Shown here one piece after another: positions 1-10,300 of a stretch of 64,000 bases of DNA (its first letter is position 1; each line of letters starts with the position of its first letter). The notes under the pieces were generated by a model. It saw nothing but the letters and a program-made list of their open reading frames with translations, was not told the DNA's origin and did not search any database. Source of the DNA: Eutreptiella sp. 'Long Island Sound 2002' (taxonomy: Eukaryota > Euglenozoa > Euglenophyceae > Eutreptiales > Eutreptiaceae). The position numbers were made by a program, and so were the translations under genes. The stretch spans positions 35,774,974 to 35,838,973 of the forward strand of contig OZ038390.1 in the NCBI GenBank assembly GCA_964036045.1. Direction: 5' to 3'.

Positions 1-668
1 CGCAAGATGGCAGCGGTTATATAATTTTTTGTGAAAGCTCCTTGTTCTAGGGACACTGAGACAACGGAAGTTGTGTAGTTTTTTTCTAAACCTCCCACGC
101 TATGGAGACCCTGAGATGGGGGGGAGGGGTTATGTTGCACATTGGATTCCTCCATGATCTAGTCACACAACACGGTAAGGGTTTTGTAGCTTCTTTGACT
201 CTTTCTTGCTCTCGGGTCCTGAGATTGCAGAGGCAATGTAGCCCTTTTTGAAACCACCTTGCCGAGGGGAGCCCTTTTTGAAACCTTGTTTTGGGTCCCG
301 GATAAAGTTAGGTTGTGTAGCCCGCTTTCTTCCCGCTTTGGGGCCCACAAGGTGGCAGGGTTTATGTAGCCTTTTTAATTTCTCCCCGCTAGGGTTGGTG
401 TGAGGGCCATGGTTATTTCGCCTTTGTTGGAATTTCCCCTCTATGGTGACCTAGGTGACTCCGAGAAAGAAAGGTTTACATCGCCTTTTTGATCCACCCC
501 ACAATGGGACCTAAGATTGCAGGGGTTACATTGCCTCTTTCGAAATTCCGGCCCTCTTGGGATGCCACGGCGGCAGAATTATGTCGCCCTTTTGAAATTT
601 CTCCGTTGTGGGGTGCTTGGGATGGCAAGCTTTATGTCATGTTTCCTCTTCTCATGTCCTTTGGGGAT
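1..668. repeat. Degenerate ~55-bp tandem repeat array
   Basis: About twelve diverged units are visible. Each has a core like GGTTATGTAGCCTTTTTGAA followed by a C-rich stretch and a phrase like GGGACCTGAGATGGCAG. Cores begin near 12, 70, 127, 178, 229, 312, 358, 412, 473, 522, 575 and 627, so the spacing is roughly 50-60 bp. The array probably continues beyond the left edge. Short ORFs on both strands here follow the repeat and look non-coding. Confidence 0.6.
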
Positions 669-679
669 CTATCATAACA

Positions 680-1040
680 AGAGCTGGTGGCCTGTTTTGG
701 CCCTGCAAAATTCCCCAAATGCCTTGAAAATCGGTTGTTTTGTGACCAAAAATGGGTCGAAGATGGGTCGAAAACATGTTTTCCCGAAAATGATCTTGGA
801 CGCTGGGTTGCACAAGCGAGAGAAATGAGGCCATTTTGAGCCCATTTTGACTGCTTTTTGCCCATCAAAAATCCCAAAAGACTTCAAAATGGGCCATTTT
901 GGGACGAAAAATGGGTCAAAATTGGTCAAAAATGTGGTCTTCCAAAAATGATCCTTGATAATTTAGGGTGCACAAACAAGTGACTCGAGTCCATATTGAG
1001 CCCGTTTCAATCCATTTCAGTTAGGGCTAGGGTTAGGTAG
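680..1040 (-). repeat. Telomere-flanked repeat family, inverted fragment A
   Basis: Read on the minus strand this matches the first third of the ~1.1-kb units at 55.9-58.1 kb: the same run of CCATTTTG and GACCCATTTTTG phrases, the phrase around GTGCACAAAC, and a terminal TTAGGG-like stretch (TTAGGGCTAGGGTTAGG, 1020-1036). It is a diverged copy with many substitutions. The matching other end lies at 2395-2715, with about 1.35 kb of unrelated DNA between. Confidence 0.6.
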
Positions 1041-1297
1041 GGTCACCGTGATGTGTTAACAATCTAGAATCACTTCGAAGAGAGGTTGTTAGATCAAGCG
1101 CAGGCGCGGACACCATACAACCCCCCATTTTTGGGGGTCATTTGCGTAGCATACCCCAAGGCATTATATTGGATGTCTCACCCTTCGTAAAATCATTATT
1201 TTGCAACAGAAAATGATCCCCCAACGAATTTTTTGATTTTGAGCCTTCTAGTACCACTTTTTAGGGTAACACTTTTTTGGGGATGTCAAAAGTTTGT

Positions 1298-1375
1298 GCT
1301 CAGTAGGATTTGAACCGGGGTATGTCAAATGACTGCAATTGGCGCCTTGGGCGCCAATGCATGGCTGCGGAGAAA
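1298..1375 (-). repeat. tRNA-like (SINE-like) head with B box
   Basis: The minus strand carries a good Pol III B box (GGTTCAAATCC, complement of 1306-1316). No clear cloverleaf or acceptor stem could be drawn, so it is not called a tRNA gene. A tRNA-derived SINE or tRNA relic is the likeliest explanation, with the body running leftwards toward 1050. Confidence 0.3.
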
Positions 1376-1667
1376 ATCGAATTACCGCTTCTTCAGTTGT
1401 CAACGGACTGTTCTACGGTTCTGGGGAGAATGAAGGGTACCGCCGTGTTCGGTGGAGCTAGGCGGACACAGCGGTGTGTTCAAAACTCAAAAGTAAATTT
1501 TGTTTTCGAAAACGGGTACGCTGGCACCGCACAAGAAAATCAACGGCTCATTCGAAGTGGAATCATCATAGTTTCCATTTTGTCAAGTCAAAAAAATCAT
1601 TGCATTGCACAGTTCAAAGTTAGTTTTTCATCTGGACGAAAGACGGCGCACGCGTGATCATTTTTCC

Positions 1668-1815
1668 GTCGCCTGCGAATTCGCAGCGCGAATTCGCCCC
1701 GAATTCGCAGTACTAAGAATTTCAGGCCGAATTCGCAGCGAATTCGCGCTGCGAACGAATTCGCAGCGAATTCGGCGAATTCAAATTGAATTCGCAGCGA
1801 ATCTGCATCCCTAGT
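1668..1815. repeat. GCGAATTCGC palindrome array
   Basis: GAATTC occurs many times in about 150 bp, mostly inside the 10-bp palindrome GCGAATTCGC or a variant, often joined as GCGAATTCGCAGCGAATTC. The array is strongly self-complementary on either strand. ORFs through it encode low-complexity EFAAR-type repeats and are not regarded as genes. Confidence 0.75.
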
Positions 1816-1908
1816 TCTACCGCTCAATTATCCTGCTTCTTGACAATGCTGCTGTTCCCCATACTGTATAGATGCAGGGTGCCTTCAAAAAAAATTGTGC
1901 TGTCAACA

Positions 1909-2316
1909 AACTGTTGACGGACTGTTGACACACTGTTCATGGACTAGTGACGGACTCTTGCTGGACTGTTGCTGGACTGTGGATGGGCTGTTGATGGATT
2001 ATTGATGGGCTGCCGCTGGACTATTCATGGACTGTGGATGCACTGTGGATGGGCTGTTGATGGACTGTTGCATGACTGTTGATGGACTTTTGATGGTCTA
2101 TTAATGGATTGTTGATGGATTGTTGATGGACTGTTGATGGACTGTTGATGGACTGTTGCTGGATTGTTGCATGACTGTTGATGGACTATTGATGGACTGT
2201 TGACGGACTGTTGATGGATTGTTGATGGATTGTTCATGGACTGTGGATGGACTGTTGATGGACTGTTGAATGACTGTTGATGGACTATTGATGGACTGTT
2301 GACGGAATGTTGATGG
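1909..2316. repeat. 11-bp minisatellite (CTGTTGATGGA)
   Basis: About 35 imperfect copies of CTGTTGATGGA run head to tail, with variants CTGTTGCTGGA, CTATTGATGGA and TTGTTGCATGA. Because 33 bp is 11 codons, a minus-strand ORF of Asn-Ser-Pro-Ser-Ile-His-Gln-type repeats stays open through part of it; this is a by-product of the repeat. Confidence 0.85.
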
Positions 2317-2394
2317 AGTTTTGCTAGCCTGTCTGACTAACTAATTGCCTCACCGACCAACAATCTCTCTTCGAGGTGCCTTGCCGTAGGCAAT

Positions 2395-2715
2395 AGAATT
2401 TATAACCCTTTGTAGGGTCTAGGGCGGAGCTACTCTGTTTAGCAAGCAGCAATCCAAAAGCACGAAGCAGGCACGTGCGAAATGGGAAAAAATCACATGT
2501 CCGTCACGGTGGTTCGGATTCGGCTGAAACTTTGATGGATGATAGCCATGATTATGAAGTAAAATCACACAAAGTTTGACCATGAAACTCATCGGTGGCG
2601 GCCAGGAATGGCCGCCGCAAGTGGTGAACCCAGGCTCCAAAATCTGTCAAAAATGGCCCAAACCAGCCATTTTTGGCCGGTGTCCCCAATGCGGTGAGGA
2701 ATCAAAACGTCTACA
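2395..2715 (-). repeat. Telomere-flanked repeat family, inverted fragment B
   Basis: The minus strand here matches the last third of the units at 55.9-58.1 kb: AACCCTTT..TAGGGTCTAGGG, the GCAAGCAGC stretch, GCGAAATGGG, and CACACAAAGTTTGA, followed by a GCCATTTTTGGCC phrase. With fragment A (680-1040) it indicates an inverted, interrupted copy of the same family. Confidence 0.6.
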
Positions 2716-2757
2716 TAGGGGGAATCTTTGCACTGCGCGCGCACTGCACGCGCACTT

Positions 2758-3371
2758 TTAGACTATCTTCCCCCCGAAGAACCCCCAAGCACACCCCTTG
2801 GAAAGGCCCTTAGAATTAGGTGACCCAAACTGCCCCAGCTCAAGAAAATTGCAAACTACCTTCCCTTTACATAACACACACATGTTCCTTACGATGCCCC
2901 AGTGCCACATGCGTGGTTTTGGTTGTGAGGAAAGGGCTCTCTCCTTTCCCTTGCGGTTAGAATCGGATTGGGGTTGAGATTGTGTAGCCACAGGGGGTTG
3001 CGAGGACTGAGAGCATTGAGGGAGACTGGAGCTGGACGAAGCCACATCGGCCCGAGGGGGCGTAGCAACACAAACAGCATCCAGTGTGCGTAGCCGCTTT
3101 TCTAGGACCTGCTGCGCATGTTTTGCTTGTTTCTTGGCCTCTCTCTCTCTTTTCTCACGGCGCAAAGGGTCAATCTCAGGCTGCAGTGTTGGCGCTTCAC
3201 TGCCGCCTTCAGAGAATGGTTGGCCATCAGTCCTATCCTGGATAATTACATTTTCCTCATCCCTTGGTAAGTGGTTACCTTTGCCAGACTGCAAGATCTG
3301 CTCAATCACCTCTGGCACACCCAAACAAAGGGGGACAAAATCAGAAGTGAAAACCTCCGCTAGGGGTCACC
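2758..3371 (-). CDS. Candidate exon, charged coiled-coil-like protein fragment
   Basis: A minus-strand frame stays open for about 200 codons. The start at 3371 is chosen because CCCTAG precedes it and could be a 3' splice site; no convincing ATG is present. The middle is very basic/acidic (RREKREREAKKQAKHAQQ), predicting a helix or coiled coil, followed by a Ser/Gln-rich linker and a C-terminal part with a CVLC motif. I recognise no family. Composition is more protein-like than in nearby frames, but the extent, the strand and whether the last 50 codons belong are uncertain. It may pair with the candidate exon at 3391-3636. Confidence 0.35.
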
Positions 3372-3390
3372 ATGATGCCCCTAGGGGCCC

Positions 3391-3636
3391 CTAGTATCTC
3401 AAAGTATGGGTCTCTAGTACGGCCTGACGCCCAAATAGTTGCACTGCGCGCGCACTGCGCTTAAGGCTCCCCCATATCCCATGCAACCCCCCTCTTCGAA
3501 TTGCTTTAGACACGTATTCGGAGTCCATGACCATCGTTGTGCTGGTCACAGAAGGCGAGCGCACAAGAAATTCTTCATTAGTGGTACCATAGGCGCCTTT
3601 CGGCTCTGCAGTGACAAGCGGCTGGTTGAATTGCAC
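3391..3636 (-). CDS. Candidate exon upstream of 2758-3371
   Basis: The minus-strand frame begins right after CTGTAG, a plausible 3' splice site, and is open for 81 codons. The central part (MVMDSEYVSKAIRRGG) weakly resembles the Asp-Ser-x-Tyr-Val strand of RNase H-fold domains, but the other catalytic positions are not visible, so no function is claimed. A GT near 3420 could be the donor joining it to the next exon. Hypothetical. Confidence 0.25.
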   Translation of the reverse strand: MQFNQPLVTAEPKGAYGTTNEEFLVRSPSVTSTTMVMDSEYVSKAIRRGGLHGIWGSLKRSARAVQLFGRQAVLETHTLRY

Positions 3637-3645
3637 CTACAGAGC

Positions 3646-3694
3646 CCATGCCTATGCCTGTGCCTGAGCCTATGCCTATGCCCAGCCACTGTCT
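3646..3694. repeat. Hexamer microsatellite (GCCTAT/GCCTGT)n
   Basis: Eight imperfect copies of GCCTAT, GCCTGT or GCCTGA in a row. Confidence 0.8.
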
Positions 3695-4428
3695 CCCTGA
3701 CCGCAAGTGCCGCTTCAAAGACATCTGTAACCGACAGGACCGCCCCCAACCCCTTTGACAACCTCCTCCAAGCGCCTACCTAACCGCTTATCGGGCAACC
3801 TCTAAGGTTCTGCTCCTTCTAATGCATCCCTGGGATGGGGATCAAACCACAGACATCCCCAATGGTACCAAAGAACCAACAAAGTGTGCTGGAAATTCTC
3901 CCCAAATGTACGTCAAATCCCCCAAAATGCACAACCCCCCCCCAAAAAAAGCCTAACCATACCAAAACAACACCCCTGAAATGTATGGGACGTGCACAAC
4001 TGGGATGCAGAGCCCCCGGGAAGCAGTGCACACTGGATGCCAGCATCTGCAGAGAAGCAACACATCAATGAACCATAATGACACATGTCGGGTCAAGTCA
4101 AAATACCGCTGATTGTAAATCAATAATCATAATAACATTCAATTCGTCACCTTCACCCGACACACAGGAGGGGCGGCTGCACAGTGCACACATCCCTCAC
4201 AGTCCTCCCTCACATGGACAACCCAGACAGGTACCATCAACCAATAACCTCGAAACCAACCCTTCTTCCTCAGCACTCGTTGATGAAACATTGACAAAAC
4301 AACGCTATGCCAGACAAACAACACGCCTGAGGATCGGGCCCCTGGCAATCCAGGGGTCCTGATTCCACGGGGTTCAGGCGCCATCAATTTGCTGCCATGC
4401 AGCAGTCCCATTGGTGGCCCCTACTGCC

Positions 4429-4848
4429 TCACGTCCCCTCGCTGCCCCCATCCCTGTTCCAGGTCAGCACAAAGGATCTGGGACTTGACCGGGTTAGGCG
4501 GACGTACCAGTCCGAGGCTGTCTTGTGCGGATGTGCGCGGCTGCTGGCCCCATGTGGCATGTACAGCCTTAGACAACTATGGGGCCTTGGGAAAAACTGC
4601 AGCGTGTTCAGGGCTGTGGGGTACCCCTGGCACACACACAGCTCTACAAGACCCCAGGGACAACGTTTCGTTGGCGGCGCTGGAAACTGTGGGGGATCGG
4701 CGATACAAACAACGCCGTTCCTTGTAACTGCCATCCCATACCCTTTCCCCGCCAGCCCGGGGCCACAGACACTGCCAGGGGTTGCCATTGTGAAGGCACC
4801 AGCATATGTATCTGAAGGGGGAAAACACGGCACCGCAGGCGCCCTCAC
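4429..4848 (-). CDS. Hypothetical ORF, possible exon
   Basis: This 139-codon minus-strand ORF has a mid-portion with balanced composition (GLAGKGYGMAVTRNGVVCIA) and several cysteines; both ends are low-complexity. A plus-strand frame overlaps it for the whole length, which weakens the call. No domain recognised. Confidence 0.2.
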   Translation of the reverse strand: MRAPAVPCFPPSDTYAGAFTMATPGSVCGPGLAGKGYGMAVTRNGVVCIADPPQFPAPPTKRCPWGLVELCVCQGYPTALNTLQFFPRPHSCLRLYMPHGASSRAHPHKTASDWYVRLTRSSPRSFVLTWNRDGGSEGT

Positions 4849-4931
4849 AACTCCCAGCCACGCTTTGCGCAGCAGGCCTCACTCATCATCATCAGCTCAT
4901 ATTGATGCTGCAATCAGAACCACCGCCCTCG

Positions 4932-4968
4932 CCCCCCCCCCCCCCCGCCCGTTCCCCCCCCCCCCCCC
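4932..4968. repeat. Paired poly-C tracts
   Basis: Two runs of about 15 cytosines are separated by seven bases; on the opposite strand these are G-tracts able to form a quadruplex. Confidence 0.9.
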
Positions 4969-5215
4969 GGTGCACTACACATCAGGTGTGCTGCAGAGGT
5001 ACCCAACCAGCCATAATAGAACCACCCCCCAGCACAAGCAGCACATTTTCAAGTCAGATGAGACGTATGCGGCGGGCACACCAACAACGTGGACACAGTG
5101 GTGCAGCGGGGGCTTCAGGGACTTGGTCACAGGAGGCACATAAATATGGTACATTGTTGTGGCGTCGGTGCCAGATCCATGTCCTCTGGCCCGCGGAATC
5201 CCTTCTCAGACAGAT

Positions 5216-5220
5216 ACCGG
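5216..5220. repeat. Target-site duplication, left (ACCGG)
   Basis: ACCGG abuts the 3' LTR here and is repeated exactly at 15984-15988 beyond the 5' LTR, as expected for the 5-bp duplication made by a Ty3/Gypsy integrase. Confidence 0.9.
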
Positions 5221-5751
5221 TGAAAGTGCTGCCCTGGGTCGTTGTGGGTGCCGGAGGGCTCGGGGCCGGCAAGACCAGTGGGGCAGGCACGCGAGGAGTC
5301 TCCCTGGATGTTGTTATTGGGGGTAGAACCGGACACTCGGACACCAACGGAGGCGAGAGCAGCGACAACAGAAGCAAGATCCATGCTGATCGTGGTCCGG
5401 CAGAAAATCCCAGTCTATGAAGAGAATTGAGGGGAATTATTCTAAATACATCTGAGTGTCCAAAACTGTCCGAATGACTTTAAATAATCCATTTATGTAA
5501 AATTGTCGGCCGATCTGGCCCGCGAGCGCGCGTCAGCGGCAAATGGCGATTCCAGCTAAAATAGCGGAATGCGGCGGATTTACGGGAAATGGACCGCGGA
5601 ATCAAATCCGGCATATCAGAAATATATAGGAAATATCCTGTGACTGAGCTGCGAGGCGGCAATTCCGCCGAAGCAAAGAAAATGACCAAAATGTAGCCAA
5701 TCTGGGCAGAATGTCTGAAAATCTGAGCAGATGGGGCTAGCCGCACTTACA
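5221..5751 (-). repeat. 3' LTR of minus-strand chromovirus
   Basis: 531 bp, the direct repeat of 15453-15983 with one visible difference (c versus a near 5477). It carries the same first ~54 codons of gag (start codon at 5384), which run out into flanking DNA here. The TATA-like stretch lies at 5619-5630. Confidence 0.95.
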
Positions 5752-5761
5752 CTCCCCCTCC
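5752..5761 (-). promoter_or_regulatory. Polypurine tract of minus-strand chromovirus
   Basis: On the minus strand GGAGGGGGAG sits directly before the TGTAAG start of the 3' LTR, preceded by a T run. This is the expected plus-strand priming site for reverse transcription. Confidence 0.85.
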
Positions 5762-7396
5762 AAAAACACACTGGGGTGTGTCGCTACGTCAACGAAGAAC
5801 GTAGTGCGGGTAAGTCCCAGAAAAACATAGAAATGTAGCCTCGATGAGGCGAAATCTGCTTGATCTGACCTGAATTGGGCTGAATTGGCACTGAATCAGG
5901 CTGGATGAACCTGAAATGAGACAGAATGAGAAGTGACGAACAGTCCTCCGTGCAGTAAAACATTAGGTCAGGGGCTAAAAAGCACGTAAACATATCGAGA
6001 ATCGATACCAAACCATGCATTGGTTGAGAATGAGGTAGATTATTGGTGGATTGAGTGGGGGGATCAAGAATTGCAGTGACATCTCAGCGCTCTGGCACAG
6101 TTTCGCTGTCGCGGGCACGCTACGGTGTCCTCGCCGAACTCTACATCGTGTTATCCCGCTTTTCTCGTTCTGAAAAGTACAGCATGTGGCTCAGATTTGG
6201 CGCATCTGGTGGATGATCACAAGATTCAGCAAAAATGAGAATGAATTTGAGCAGAGATTGAGGGGATTAAGCAATCACAGAGAGGTTAAACAAATACACA
6301 TGTAGTCTACAGACCCTAAGTGAACCACCGAAGGTAGAGATGTTCTTCTGTTCACTTAGATCTAAACAGATCTTCGAGGAATGATGGGAGATGACAAGGA
6401 AATCAATCTAAATTGTCCTAACATGAGTAAATTCCTTGAGATGAAGGTGAAATGAAGCGGAATGTGTACAACTGAAACTACCAACACTTTCGTTTAGACT
6501 AAAGTTAATATATATTGTCGTTTATTCAGCTCAATTGTGCTTTCCGGCACGTTAGTTCGCGAGCATCTAACAGATTCTATCAAAATGTGGATCATGTGAT
6601 GATGCATCATGATGGGACATGCTGGCCTTGGATCCTTGGCATGTAACGCGCCGAAGGTTCGCTGAAGGCACTTTACTGACAGTATATAACTGAGAGACAC
6701 CGAATTTACAGTGGCGGTGGTGTCAATCGACTTGGACAAGGCCAATCTTTCGATGAAGTCCCACAAGACACTTGGATTCACCATTCTCGACAGTTTCTGG
6801 TCGAATTGAGCTCACATTGGCGTGTGCCAAAAATACAACGAAGCTTACGGACTTCAGAGGTTGCTGTTAGAAGTCCCTAGAGCTCCTAGATGAAGATTGT
6901 CTGAACAATTGACGTCTGGGTTTCGTACAACAGTGGCAGAATGATGGACAAACCTGAGAAATTCAAGATTAATTTGAGGATCCTGGATCTGAATCTGGAC
7001 TTTGGCGTTAGCATCACAGCAAATGAAGGTATGATCTGAGTTCCTGGCGTCGCATCTGGTGCAGCCAGTACTACAGGGGTTGCCTGTAGGGGTGAATGTC
7101 GCTGGCCAGCGTTTTGATTATGTACATTTGCTTCCATCTGCACGAGTAGCCAAATTCCAAAGATGCACAGACCAACAGAGACAAGATTACCCCGAATCTG
7201 CCTGAATTAAGCCTGAGTCTGGTTGTTTCTGTACACGGCAGCACACTCCGTCAGCGTATCTACGCCTTGTCTGCCTAACGGAGACCAAAGAAAAGTTGAT
7301 TGACGTCAAATTATCAAACATTCGCAGTTCTCCACATCATGACATAAACAGAAAGAATGAACAGTGGATTGAGCAGAATGTGGTAGGATGGCTTCC
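5762..7396 (-). other. 3' untranslated region of the chromovirus
   Basis: About 1.6 kb between the pol stop (TGA at 7397-7399) and the polypurine tract. It is AT-richer than the coding part and has only short ORFs without protein-like composition. An envelope-like or antisense gene is not apparent. Confidence 0.6.
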
Positions 7397-10300
7397 TCAA
7401 TTCGGCCAAGCACGAATGCATGTGACCACCAACCTGTCTGGCCTGGCCCTCGTACGGCTTGGGCGCTGCAGATCAGCGGCCGAACTTGAAGCTTGGTCCT
7501 CATTTGGTTCCTGGGCTGGCCTGACCGCAGGAGGGGGGATCGACGGATCAGCCCTGGAATGTGGCTGCTGAGGGCCGTAAAAGGCTGGATCTCGATTCAC
7601 CACAGGTCGTTTTCCGTCGCTCTCCACTTGTCTGTCTGGTTTCGACAAACAATCTGTCAGGAGTACTCCAATTTCGGGGTGCTTCTTGAGGAAGTCAATG
7701 AACCCCTTGGTGTATCCATGGACAAAAGATTGGGCTGGTTCCCAGTTGTTGTGACTGGAATCAAAGCCCCTCCACTCACACAGAAATTCCCATTCGCCCT
7801 TGGCGTCACGTCTTGCTTCAACAATCCTCTTGAGTTCGTACTTTCCCCCTTCGATTACCCGATCGGACAAGTGTTTTGCAGTCCAAAAAAGAGGTTTAAC
7901 TCGATCCTTGGGGGAGGGGATCTCTCTCTTGAGGCGATCGCCCGAAACGTCAATTTCCCTGCTGACATCCACACGAATCCTCCACCTGTTCTCACCAAGA
8001 CGCGCTGTAACAGCAAATGGCCCCTCCCACAAGGGAAGAAGCTTGTCATCTCCGTCCAGGGTGGTTTCGGATTTTCGAAGCCAAACTCGATCATCGACTT
8101 CAAAATTGTGGGGGTTTTTTCGACCTTGATTTTGAACCCAAAGCCAGTCAGCTTGATGCTTCTCGATTAATTTCGACACAGATTTATCTGCTCGTTGGAC
8201 TTCGTCCAAAAACAGCGAAGCATCCTTACAGGGGCGAGGATTATTCAACGGCATGTTCCACCAACACTTCTTTCGTCCAAAGACAATTTCATTTGGAGAA
8301 AGGCCATGATACAAAGGCGTGTTGTGGTAACGGCGAAGCAATGCGAAGAGAACTTCCATCCAATGGAAATCCTTTTCACTCGCGAGCTCCTTACGAAGCA
8401 TATTAATTATTGAGCGGCCGGCTCTTTCGCCAGGCAGCGCTCGATGCGAGTGGATTTCACATCGGAGGTGGTAGATTCCAAGGCGAGCACACAATTCTCT
8501 CCACCATTCGGAGGTGTACTCTTTGCCTGAATCTGTCACCACCTCGGATGGGACGTCCCAGCCTCCCATCCAGGTCTGCGCGCACCATTTGGCGGCAGCC
8601 TTGCCAGTCATCGACTCAATGTTGCAAGGCAACACTTGAATGTAGCCGGAATGACGGCACTGAATAAGGAGCACACCATTGACTTTTTTGTTAGTCCAAT
8701 GGCACTCTTCGTCATCGAGTTCACCGAGATAGAAGAAATCACTGGTGACTCTGTTAAAGAGGCGCTCCGGAATAGGATGAGGCCTCAGATGGCCGTGCTT
8801 CTTCGCGCTGGGAGGCGTCGAGACAGCACATTGGGCACATCCGGCAGCTACTTTCATGCAATGAGTGTAGAGCCTCGATCCAAACAACCTATGCTTAATC
8901 ATCGACCACAGTCGACGGCCATGTGCGTGGGGGGACTCCCATTTGTGCCACCAGTTTAACACTCGGGGGGCTAGGGCGTCTGGCACACACAATTTACCCT
9001 CCATCCACAGCTTCCCCCCATCCAACGAGTACTCTGCAAAAATCCCATCCCTGTGAGCATCTTTGGATTTGAGATTTCCAAAGACCTCTTTAAACATGGG
9101 ATCCTGCAGGTAATCGGACGTCCAGTCACGGATGATCAGGGAATCCTTAGGCAGGGGTGGAGTTTTGGCCGGATCTCGACGCTTAATGCCCTCGATCAAC
9201 CGAAATCTACTTACTCGTCGGGTGTAGTCAAACCGTTTCACACTCCCTGAGGAGGGATCGGTGACTTTTTCCACGACTTTCAGCGTTTTGGTGCAGATCT
9301 CGTGAGCATGCGCCGGATCTGTGATGGCCGTGATGTCGTGACACGGCAATGCGTGCTGTTTAACAGCGCACTGCATGCATGCACGTCGAATGAGTTTCTT
9401 TTCTTCCTGATCCCATTCGATGATGACATGGCGGTCCTGCTCCGTACCATGGATGTTGGTGCTTTGCAGCCCCTCTGAGGCGGGGTAAGCCCATCGGCTC
9501 AGAGCATCCGCTACCGTGTTATGTTTACCAGGCAAATACGACACATGGAGGTCAAACAGAGAGAGAAATTCGTGCCATCTGGCCCGTCGACCAGCTGGGC
9601 TCGCGACAGTATCAATGTGTTCGGTGGCCCAATACTCCAGAGATCGATGATCCGTCAGGACCTCGACTCGATTGGTGCCAACCCACGATTGGTACTTTTT
9701 TAAAGCACAGATGATGGCGTAAGTCTCTTGCTCACGCGGCGACCATTGCATTTGGCGTGGGGCTAGCTTCCGAGACCAAAATGCAAGAGGGTAGTGATCG
9801 CCGGTGGCTTCATCAACCTGTTCAAGGACAGCTCCGATCGCGTACCTAGATGCGTCGGTTCTAATGTAGAAGGGTCGGTCAAATTGGGGCACATGCAACG
9901 TGGCGACTTCGCAGAGGGCTGCCTTCAAGTGATGGAAGGCCTCCTCGCACTCGTCAGTCCACTTGACACGAACCTTTGAACCTGCCTTGCCCGCATCTCT
10001 CCCTACCTTCAATAATTCAGTGAGGGGGGCAGCAAATTTGGCATAATTCGGCACAAAAGTGTGGTAAAAATTGCAACAACCCAGGAATCCTCTCAACTCC
10101 GTGATCGTCTCAGGGCGCTTCCACTTCTGAATAGCGACGAGCTTCCCTGGACTGGGTCGTCGAGTACCATTCTCTAGGAGAGAACCACAAAATTCGACTG
10201 ATTTTAAAAATAATTTTCCCTTCTTTGGCCCACAAATCAGCTGATTAGCGTCAAGAATATCCAAAACTTGGTTCAGCTGCTTCTCATGTAGGGCCACCAG

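Larger units (their letters stand above)
3700..5215. other. Gene-poor stretch left of the minus-strand retroelement
   Basis: No gene could be established. It contains C-rich runs and several overlapping short ORFs on both strands. The only frame with fairly protein-like composition is minus 4429-4848. The right end is the pre-insertion target of the chromovirus. Confidence 0.4.

Noticed and set aside
5127-5384. ORF repeating the Gag N-terminus at the left edge of the minus-strand element
   Set aside because: It is the LTR-coded start of gag in the 3' LTR running into flanking DNA, not a separate gene.
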